Both the position numbers and the translations under genes were made by a program. A stretch of DNA of 8,356 nt from positions 1 to 8,356 of the forward strand of contig CAWZYQ010000162.1 in assembly GCA_963966275.1 (NCBI GenBank). The letters are read 5' to 3'. Shown here one piece after another: positions 1-6,295 of the stretch (the stretch's first letter is position 1; each line of letters starts with the position of its first letter). The notes beneath the pieces were generated by a model, which made no database searches, was not told the DNA's origin, and saw only the letters and a program-made list of their open reading frames with translations. The stretch is from UBA10427 sp003500135 (lineage in GTDB: Bacteria; Bacteroidota; Bacteroidia; Cytophagales; Cyclobacteriaceae).

Positions 1-48
1 TGCGTCATATGAAATAATTTCCCACTTTTTATCCTTTTTAAGCAGACC

Positions 49-926
49 CTAAATAGCCCCTCCACTGCCGCCGCCAGGGGCGCCTTCCTGAGCAGGATTG
101 CCACCATTTCCAATGGCTTTATTATGAGAAAACAGGCAATTGATCAATGTCCATGACACACCAATACTGCTGATGGCCCCACCATTTGAGCCGGTGTTGC
201 CATACCCTTCCACACCGCCAAAAGGCGCTATTGACCACGTAGACCGGCGGATCTTGGTATTGATCAAAAATCCTTACCGCGGCGCCTCCCAAATCGGGGC
301 CTGTGGAGGCACATATATTGTTGAAAACCGGCAGTTCACGATCTTCAACTTACCGCCACGGCTCCATACGGCCCCGCCACCGGTATATTCTTTTTCGCCG
401 GTTGAGTTGCCATTAATAAAAGTCAGGTTTTGCAGGGTAAGCCTCGGATGGCGCTAGCCCTGACAATGTGGTGAGGCCCAGTTTTGGTCGGCGCCACAAG
501 TATTCATATAAATGGCCCTCTCATTCCGCCCCCATCAAGGGCCACCAGTCCACCTCCGTCGATCACCACTTCGGCGTGGGCATCATTAAATATTTTAGCC
601 GGCTCCGGAAGTAGGATGGTTACAGGATCGGGGCTACAATCGAAAACTATTTTACCGCCTTTTGCCATGGCCCCGATAAATGCTTCTGCCGTACAGCTCT
701 CCGGTGTGCCATCACCCACCACCTGATCGGGCGTGGAGACATCCTCCGGACCTGCGCCCTGCGGAACAGTGTAGTTGCCTTCGCTATATCCTGCCGGTGG
801 GCCATCTTCGGGATTGGAAAGCAGATTTTCGAACTGGGCTGTGCCCTCTTCATCATTGCTACAGGCTGCGATCAATGCAAAAGCCAAAACAAAGGAGGTG
901 ATGATAAAAAGTTGTGATCGTTTCAT
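49..926 (-). pseudogene. Decayed beta-helix surface lipoprotein gene
   Basis: The 5' part (926 down to 504) reads MKRSQLFIITS, a hydrophobic stretch and the lipobox LIAAC followed by Ser, so the parent was an exported, lipid-anchored protein. I start at this Met because an upstream in-frame Met would put 17 non-signal residues first. Downstream, three frames must be joined to recover one protein: GGGMR, then YMNTCGADQNW, LTLQNLTFINGNSTG and GGAVWSRGGKLKIVNCRF, then NNICASTGPDLGGAAVR and PPVYVVNS, then GGVEGYGNTGSNGGAISS and GAPGGGSGGAI. This Gly/Asn-rich pattern of short strands is typical of right-handed parallel beta-helix (pectate-lyase-like) surface proteins. Lesions: a shift near 505-515, a TAG at 454-456, a one-base loss in the A run near 324-327, a one-base gain in the A run at 220-223, and a TAG at 49-51. 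Substrate or adhesion role is unknown. It lies 119 bp downstream of the ThDP gene. Confidence 0.8.
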
Positions 927-952
927 AAAAAATAATGGTACTGGTACTCCTG

Positions 953-960
953 CAAATCTA
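953..960 (-). promoter_or_regulatory. Possible -7 element before the beta-helix lipoprotein gene
   Basis: On the minus strand this reads TAGATTTG, a full match to the Bacteroidota -7 consensus TAnnTTTG, and it ends 26 bases before the ATG at 926. I see no TTG at the expected distance upstream, so only half of the promoter is supported. If real, the now-broken lipoprotein gene had its own promoter rather than being the last gene of the operon upstream. Confidence 0.3.
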
Positions 961-1045
961 GTGAAACGATAGGGCACATTTTATGACTTTGACCAGGTAA
1001 TATTACGTTGACATTGATTCTTCAGAATATGATCAATAATATCCC

Positions 1046-2779
1046 TTATCCCTTTATTCGGCGTTTCAATGCGCGGCCGATAAATCGAACTTTCTCACTG
1101 AGGGGGAACCTTCCAAGATTTGTTTTTACCACCCCTTTGGTCAGAAAAGTCTTTTTGGAATAGTCGATATTGACATCCACAATTACGCTTTGCCCTTCTG
1201 TTGCGGATTGGTATGCTTCTTCGATTACCTTTTCCACTTCCAAGTCATTTTCCATATTAAGGTATCGAGAACCGGTGGCCGTGGCGATACCCTCTATTTT
1301 AACTTTGCCCAGCACCGTGCAGGTTTTGCGGTTCAACGGTATTTTCTGGAATTGTGAGATCTGCCCCAGTTCACCGTCATTGAAAACAAAGGCTACAATA
1401 CCTATGCCATATGTATTGGCTGTGAGCAGTTCCATTCCCGTCATCATAAAGGCGCCATCACCCACGATGGCCGCTACATGGTGGTCGGGGTGGCTGAACT
1501 TCACGCCGATCGATGCAGGAACGCAGTAGCCCATACAGTTGAAGTCGGTAGGGGAGATGAAATGTCTGGATTTGTACGTAGGAAAAAGTTCGGCTGTCAG
1601 GAAGGTATGCTTTCCATCGTCCGTCAACACATACGCGTCTTCCGGCAGATAGGTCCTCAGTGATTTAAAGAAGTGCCCTGGTGTTACCTTATCATTCTTT
1701 TGTTTTGACCATTCTTTGAAGTACCGGGCTTTTTGGTCGGCAATTTTGTCGGGAAGCGCCAGTCTTTCTTTGGAAAGTGTCAGTTTATGCCGGTCGAGTT
1801 CTTCCACCATTTTGGATAGTATCAAAGTAGCATCCCCTTCAATAGCCACTTTGGCTTTGTAGTTCTTATTGAATACTTCATTATTTATATCGATATGGAC
1901 CAGGTTTTCGGGAACGGTCACGCCATAGCTGCCGGTGGCGAGTTCACCAAACCGGGTACCAACCGCCAGCAGGCAATCACAGTCTGCGAAAGCTTTTTGC
2001 GATGCCGGAACTGATGCCGGCCCAAAGCCAACGCCGGTATGTAGCGGATGATCGGCAGGGAAAGCGCTTAGTCCCTGCAGGGTGGTGGCTACCGGTGCAG
2101 AGAGGTGCTCGGCGATTCTTTTTACCTCTTCCGTAGCATCTACTGCGCCCCAGCCCACGAATATACCCGGTTTTTTCGCCTCAACCAGAAAACGCACCGC
2201 CTGATGGATGGCAATATTATCGATATCGGTAATGGTGGTGTTGCGTACAAAAGGCGGAAGGTCATTGACCTCGCCCCGGAAAAGCTGGATCTCAGCTGGT
2301 ACTTCTACAAACACCGGGCCCGGTTCTCCCGATGTAGCGACGTGGTAAGCTTCGTAAATCGTTTGCAGGATCTGGTCATGGCGACGGACCAGGAAGTATT
2401 TTTTCACAATGTGCTTAAGCAACTTTTCCTGATCAAGCTGGTGCAGCTGGTACTTCCTTCCCGTATCGCGACGCACCCCACCACTGATGATGAGCATGGG
2501 AATGCCGTCGAGATAAGCCTCGCCAATGCCACTCATAGCATGTGTGGTACCTGCGGCGGGAACGATCACCAGGGCGCCAATGGTGTCGGATGTCCGCGAC
2601 AGGCCATCGGCCATAAAAGAAGCGCCACACTCATGGGTGACCAGTACCGGGGTGATTTGCTCAGAATTATTCAGTTCATCGTATATCTCGGTGTTGTGCA
2701 CACCGGGTATACCGAAAGTATATCGGACACCAATTTGTTCCAGGGCATGTACGACGAGGTTTGCGCCAGTTTTTTTCAT
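1046..2779 (-). CDS. ThDP-dependent enzyme, acetolactate synthase/benzoylformate decarboxylase superfamily
   Basis: A 577-residue protein of normal length for the superfamily, with the usual three domains: an N-terminal pyrimidine-binding domain (about 1-170), a central domain (about 190-330) and a C-terminal pyrophosphate-binding domain (about 370-550). The catalytic glutamate that activates the cofactor is Glu50 in VTHECGASFMADG. The Mg/ThDP motif is GDG at 440-442, followed 24 residues later by Asn467 (FVFND). The central segment GVGFGPASVPAS and VGTRFGE (about 249-278) resembles the same region of acetolactate synthases. No signal peptide is seen, so it is cytoplasmic. Expected chemistry is decarboxylation of a 2-keto acid, with or without ligation to a second carbonyl compound. 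No regulatory-subunit gene or other branched-chain biosynthesis gene is nearby, so a catabolic or specialised role is more likely than valine synthesis. The start lies 12 bp after the FAD dehydrogenase stop, so the two are co-transcribed. Family is sure, substrate unknown. Confidence 0.93.
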   Translation of the reverse strand: MKKTGANLVVHALEQIGVRYTFGIPGVHNTEIYDELNNSEQITPVLVTHECGASFMADGLSRTSDTIGALVIVPAAGTTHAMSGIGEAYLDGIPMLIISGGVRRDTGRKYQLHQLDQEKLLKHIVKKYFLVRRHDQILQTIYEAYHVATSGEPGPVFVEVPAEIQLFRGEVNDLPPFVRNTTITDIDNIAIHQAVRFLVEAKKPGIFVGWGAVDATEEVKRIAEHLSAPVATTLQGLSAFPADHPLHTGVGFGPASVPASQKAFADCDCLLAVGTRFGELATGSYGVTVPENLVHIDINNEVFNKNYKAKVAIEGDATLILSKMVEELDRHKLTLSKERLALPDKIADQKARYFKEWSKQKNDKVTPGHFFKSLRTYLPEDAYVLTDDGKHTFLTAELFPTYKSRHFISPTDFNCMGYCVPASIGVKFSHPDHHVAAIVGDGAFMMTGMELLTANTYGIGIVAFVFNDGELGQISQFQKIPLNRKTCTVLGKVKIEGIATATGSRYLNMENDLEVEKVIEEAYQSATEGQSVIVDVNIDYSKKTFLTKGVVKTNLGRFPLSEKVRFIGRALKRRIKG

Positions 2780-2791
2780 GATTATAGCTTT

Positions 2792-4411
2792 TTATTGTTT
2801 TCCGCTAATGTGATTGGCCGCCTTTTGTGCAGTGTAAATACAGGTGCCCAAAAAGGTGCCTTCAAGTGACCGCAGCCCATGAATACCACCCCCGCCAAAG
2901 CCGGCCGTTTCACCTACGGCGTACAGGTTAGGTATCGGTTCGTGGTCTGTTTCACTCATAACCTGGCAGTTCAGGTTGGTTTGCAGGCCGCCCAATGATT
3001 TGCGCGATAAGACAAACTCCCTTACCGCGATCAGGGGATAGGTTTTTGGGTCATCGATCTTTTGGAACTTGCAAGTTCTGACCCTGTCGCCACGATACTG
3101 CCGCAGGTGTGCGATACGACGCAGCTGTTCGTCATTGAAATATTTCCTGCCGCGGTCAATGGTAGCATCATATTGCCGGATAGAGGCCTTCAGGGCATCC
3201 ACATCCACTTTGTCATTGCCATTGAGGGCATTCATTTTATCGGCCAGCTCTTCTATACTGTTGGCCGTTACGAAATCGACACAGTTTGTGGTGAGGTTTC
3301 GCACGAGTTTTTTGTTTCCGAATAAGATGTTAAGCAGAAAAGGGAGGATCTTTTTGTCGCGAATGGCATCGTTGAATTCAGAGCCCGAGATGGCCAGCTC
3401 TTTTTTGGCAATTTTCCAGTTCATGATCTGCCAAGAGTAGGAATAACCGCTCTTGCAGACCTGCTCAACAAGGTAGCGCGTATCGTAGGCTGAAACCAGA
3501 GGCATGGGGCCGAAGCGCTTACCTGAATAATCTACCCAAAGGGCTGATTTCGGTGGTACAATGCTGAGTCCGTGATTGGTTTTATTGGGTGAGGGGTGAT
3601 GTACTCCTGCCGCATACATCCACAGCCTATCGAGATGGGTTAACTTACCGTTTTGTTTTTGGGCTGCTTTGTGAATCGTGGCATCGGCGTATTGGTGTGA
3701 ACCGTTCAGTATTTTTTCCGGCGGTTTGCCCCAGGGATTGTACCAGTTCTGCTTGAGAAAATCAATGTTGCCGCTAATCCCTCCTGCCGCTAATACGACC
3801 TTTTCAGCTTTCACTTCAAAGGGCTGCTCTTCTTTTTCGATTATACCACAAACGCCAATTACCTTTCCACCTGCTGATGTGATATCCGTTACCTTATGCC
3901 GGAATTCAATATTTAACAGATTGGAATTGGGGTGGTTTTTCAAATGATGGATCATAACCCTGGCCAGCTCGTATCCGGTGCCCCAAACCATGTGAAAGCG
4001 AGGCACGGAATTACCAGGTTGGTATAGTCCGCGTTCCACCCAGTGCACGACAGGAAAAAACTTGATGCCTTTATTGAGTAGATAATGGTAAACATGCTCG
4101 GTGCAGTTTTCGATATAATCCTGTGCCCATTGTTTTGGAAGGTCGTCGTTTTCGCCAAATTCGGCAAAGCTGAACCAGTCTTTTTTCGCCAGGTCAACAT
4201 TATCGTGTATGCCCAGCTTGCGTTGGTGTTTAGAATCTACGAAAAAAATACCGCCAAAGGATTCTTTAGCAAGGCCACCGAACTTATCAGGTTCATCGCG
4301 ATCGATTATGAGCACTTTCTTTTGCTGATCGAGCAGGCTGAGTGTGGTTACAATGCCGGCAATACCCCCTCCGACAACCGCTACATCAGTTTGGTAAGTT
4401 TTCGTGTCCAT
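2792..4411 (-). CDS. FAD-binding dehydrogenase, COG3573 type (fumarate reductase/3-ketosteroid dehydrogenase-like fold)
   Basis: A 539-residue flavoprotein, full length for the family. The N-terminal strand-turn-helix GGGIAG (14-19) binds the ADP part of FAD, and VLIIDRDE (33-40) ends the second strand with an acidic residue that would hold the ribose. VVLAAGGISGN near the middle is the second flavin-contact region of FAD_binding_2 proteins. The C-terminal block GETAGFGGGGIHG (500-512), followed by EGTFLG (517-522), is the signature that points to COG3573 rather than to a true 3-ketosteroid dehydrogenase. The position where steroid dehydrogenases carry a catalytic Tyr in PFYAV reads PLIAV here (459-463), so steroid 1,2-dehydrogenation should not be assumed. 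No Sec or Tat signal is visible, so it is probably cytoplasmic. It is the first gene of the pair with the ThDP enzyme, and the 61-bp gap before it probably holds the promoter, though I see no clear TAnnTTTG there. Redox partner and substrate are unknown. Confidence 0.92.
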   Translation of the reverse strand: MDTKTYQTDVAVVGGGIAGIVTTLSLLDQQKKVLIIDRDEPDKFGGLAKESFGGIFFVDSKHQRKLGIHDNVDLAKKDWFSFAEFGENDDLPKQWAQDYIENCTEHVYHYLLNKGIKFFPVVHWVERGLYQPGNSVPRFHMVWGTGYELARVMIHHLKNHPNSNLLNIEFRHKVTDITSAGGKVIGVCGIIEKEEQPFEVKAEKVVLAAGGISGNIDFLKQNWYNPWGKPPEKILNGSHQYADATIHKAAQKQNGKLTHLDRLWMYAAGVHHPSPNKTNHGLSIVPPKSALWVDYSGKRFGPMPLVSAYDTRYLVEQVCKSGYSYSWQIMNWKIAKKELAISGSEFNDAIRDKKILPFLLNILFGNKKLVRNLTTNCVDFVTANSIEELADKMNALNGNDKVDVDALKASIRQYDATIDRGRKYFNDEQLRRIAHLRQYRGDRVRTCKFQKIDDPKTYPLIAVREFVLSRKSLGGLQTNLNCQVMSETDHEPIPNLYAVGETAGFGGGGIHGLRSLEGTFLGTCIYTAQKAANHISGKQ

Positions 4412-4472
4412 TCCGGGTAGTTGTTTGCCTTAATATAGTGATTTTGGCAAATAATTTAAACACGAACTAAAG

Positions 4473-5220
4473 TCACCTTACCATTATTGTGAAAGATTTC
4501 TCATGTATCTCATAATAGGTGTTTCCATCAATGGTAGTCAATGAGTGCTTGATTCCACTTTGTAATTCATATTTTGTTTTGGGGATCACGATAGACCAAT
4601 CCTGTTTTTGACTAATGGTATCTGTTTCCCCACTCTTATTTATGGTGGTTCTGTTAAGACTTATCGGAACATTTTTTAGCGCCACTTCGGCCCACGACCG
4701 AGGCATAGCCGGATCGACAAACACCTTTTCGAGGTGTGCCATAGGCCGGATGCCAAAGAAGCCGGTAACAACTGGACGTGCTACTCCATAAATATTCCAG
4801 GCCTGTACCAACATGCCATAATCGGGCGATACTTCGTACATGCTACCAGGGGCGGCATAGCTAAATGAACGGTGCAGCATGTTCTGGTAATTCAAAGTTT
4901 CATACGGTCTAACATACTGAATTTCGGCCATGGCCTGCACTCCGGTGGGAAGCGTCATGACAGCGCCTACATAATTGAACGATTCCTTTTGCTTTTTGGC
5001 CGCGAGAACTTCAGCTACCTTTTCATTCGATTTGCGATCAATACCTGTCACATAAACGCCAAAGGGAGTGCGGTATTTTTTGGCTGTTTCCAAAGCTTCA
5101 ATTTTCCAGGGATAGCCGTCCATTCCAGTTTGCCCCATTATGACAAAAGAGAGCGCTTAAAAAAACCAATATAAAAAAGTTGGCAATGCCCAGTATATGC
5201 TCATTTGAAATTCTTTTCAT
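4473..5220 (-). pseudogene. Remnant of a secreted six-hairpin glycosidase/debranching-type enzyme
   Basis: The ATG at 5220 opens a signal peptide, MKRISNEHILGIANFFIL followed by VFLSALFC, with Cys26 at a lipobox-like position, but this frame stops at 5098. A second frame, open from 5138 to 4473 (221 residues), carries PWKIEALETAKKYRTPFGVY, then SYAAPGSMYEVSPDYGM, LVQAWNIYGVARPVV and FFGIRPMAHLEKVFVDP. That is the C-terminal helical hairpin and tail pattern of the COG3408 (amylo-alpha-1,6-glucosidase, glycogen-debranching) group and related (alpha/alpha)6 glycosidases. Family members are several hundred residues longer, so the catalytic centre and N-terminal sandwich are gone. The simplest reading is an internal deletion that fused signal and tail out of frame near 5100-5160. 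The 221-residue frame could still be translated from its Met at 5138, but it would lack export and catalysis. Its stop is 61 bp before the FAD dehydrogenase start. Confidence 0.72.
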
Positions 5221-5257
5221 TGAAAAAACCGGCGCCACCGTTTGTTGATACCGACAT

Positions 5258-5619
5258 TCAAAACTTCACCACCTTCCACTGAAAGCAACTGATTACCTTT
5301 CTTTTTTGATAAAGCTTGAATTTGTAGGCTTTATGTGGGGTAACGACCTTCAGAATGTAAACTCCATCCGGTAATTGATTGATATTGATAGACATATTTC
5401 CGATTGATTTCAACCTGTTTTTCGTATTTTCATATACCATTCTTCCTTTTAGGCCCATTACCTGATAGATTATCGGAACTTGCATATCGGATTGATCAAA
5501 TTGAACATTTAATGGACTATAATCAGGGTTAGGATAAACCCTTAAACCCATATTTTCATACAAATCTTCCAAACCCGTTACTTTTTAAACCTGAAATCGT
5601 CAGTAGAAATATCAAATGA
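5258..5619 (-). pseudogene. Orphan T9SS type A sorting domain, frameshifted
   Basis: Residues translated from 5572 to 5258 hold a complete type IX secretion C-terminal domain: LRVYPNPDYSPLNVQF, YQVMGLKGRMVYE and QLPDGVYILKVVT, then the KFKLYQK end. Such domains direct outer-membrane export and anchoring and always sit at the end of a larger secreted protein. Here no ATG precedes it, and TAA codons lie in frame just upstream. The preceding 13 codons in another frame (SFDISTDDFRFKK, 5619-5581) look like the last strand of a carbohydrate-binding-type domain, and restoring one A in the A run at about 5582-5586 joins them as DDFRFKK-VTGLEDLYENMG. So a one-base loss broke a real protein, and everything further upstream has been lost at about 5620-5650, where hairpin sequence begins. 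The C-terminus also runs about 14 residues past the usual end (RKVISCFQWKVVKF), perhaps from loss of the original stop. Confidence 0.72.
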
Positions 5620-5622
5620 CGA

Positions 5623-5655
5623 CTGACGGTCCCGACGATACTATCGGGATGTCAG
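5623..5655. repeat. Imperfect hairpin with TCCCGA/TCGGGA core
   Basis: Two stacked inverted repeats: CTGAC (5623-5627) pairs with GTCAG (5651-5655), and TCCCGA (5630-5635) pairs with TCGGGA (5644-5649) around an 8-base loop, with a small GG versus T mismatch between the stems. It continues into a second palindrome, GTCAGG-T-CCTGAC (5651-5663). The words GTCAG or CTGAC recur at 5599, 5623, 5651, 5659 and 5690. No T-run follows on either strand, so this is not a typical intrinsic terminator. It lies exactly where the T9SS gene remnant ends. Confidence 0.6.
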
Positions 5656-5960
5656 GTCCTGACGCTTGCGGTTAGAATCCTGATTAAAACGTCAGGGGTA
5701 AACCTCCTAGGAGTAGATGGCGCTCAACCAGTATCATGACAATATCATCATTGATCTGATACGACTTTCGGAGTCATCAGACCTATAAGTCGTTGTTTTT
5801 CAACAACTTCATTAGCTCATGATGCTAACGATCAGAGGCTAAATTTTCAATCCTATTAAAAATTTTGGGTTAAATTTTGACATTTATCAGACCGGCATCA
5901 GCTAATATGCTAATTTCTACTTCTTCCACTTCACCTACAATAGCGATGACTTACCTCTCG
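5656..5960. other. Intergenic region without a credible gene
   Basis: No reading frame here has protein-like content on either strand. It holds short inverted repeats: ACGACTT (5761-5767) with AAGTCGT (5787-5793), and GTTGTT (5792-5797) with AACAAC (5802-5807). A 23-codon frame at 5717-5788 begins after AGGAG but has no supporting features. On the minus strand VIAIVGEVEEVEI and SILADAGLINVKI (from about 5950 to 5873) could be the tail of an unidentified lost gene. I read the stretch as scar DNA between two decayed elements. Confidence 0.5.
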
Positions 5961-6244
5961 GGATTCATTATTCATCCCTGCTAGTGCACTACCATTTACC
6001 TTTCATTGGTCAATGCAGCACGGGTAAAAACCGAGAAGATCATCGACGGACTCTAAATCCTTCTCAAAGAAGCGTTTACGGTAAAGCCAAGGACTTATCG
6101 CGTGGGCCACCATAGGTATTTGCAGTAGGCCAAGAAGAAGCAAAAACCTTCCAAACCTGTCCGTAAAGCCTTTGGTATTTACTCAACTGTGTCGAACGGA
6201 ACCTCCGGTATATTGATGCAATGTTAGATAAATACCAGGGCAAT
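5961..6244 (+). pseudogene. Transposase remnant, IS5/DUF772-type insertion sequence
   Basis: The only plus-strand coding trace in the window. Frame-joined translation gives LSLVNAARVKTEKIIDGL, a TAA at 6054, LLKEAFTVKPRTYRVGHHRYL, a TAG at 6126, AKKKQKPSKPVRKAFG, a frameshift near 6165-6185, then NCVERNLRYIDAMLDKYQGN. This order (PTDLxLLNxAR-like, then KPRTYR, AKKKxPS, RKAIG-like, RNLRYIDxLL) matches the charged middle segment of IS5-superfamily transposases with an N-terminal DUF772 domain that are common in Bacteroidota. Only about 95 of the usual 450-500 residues remain. The N-terminal part, the terminal inverted repeats and most of the DDE domain are not recognisable. Similarity stops near 6244, immediately before the left border of the S41 unit. 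The element is dead, and its lesions imply an old insertion. Confidence 0.75.
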
Positions 6245-6281
6245 GAATTTAGCACTTTTGCCCGCATTACGCTTGTACAAT

Positions 6282-6295
6282 GTTGGCAACCATTA
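6282..6295. repeat. Left copy of the inverted repeat flanking the S41 gene
   Basis: Plus strand GTTGGCAACCATTA. Its reverse complement differs at one base from 7824-7837 (TAATGGTCGCCAAC). The last three bases of this copy are the complement of the S41 stop codon, so the repeat overlaps the very end of the gene. TTGTACAAT (6273-6281) lies directly beside it, and the same nine bases recur in the same orientation at 8078-8086. Confidence 0.7.

Noticed and set aside
2105..2869. A 254-residue plus-strand frame opposite the ThDP gene
   Set aside because: It is antisense to a gene with an intact catalytic Glu and GDG-N motif; the frame is open only because of the codon pattern of the real gene.
5630..5649. 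A rho-independent terminator
   Set aside because: The stem is adequate but no run of T follows on either strand.
5717..5788. A 23-residue plus-strand frame (MALNQYHDNIIIDLIRLSES and three more residues) just after AGGAG
   Set aside because: Too short, no homology I can recognise, in scar DNA full of inverted repeats; Bacteroidota rarely depend on Shine-Dalgarno sites.
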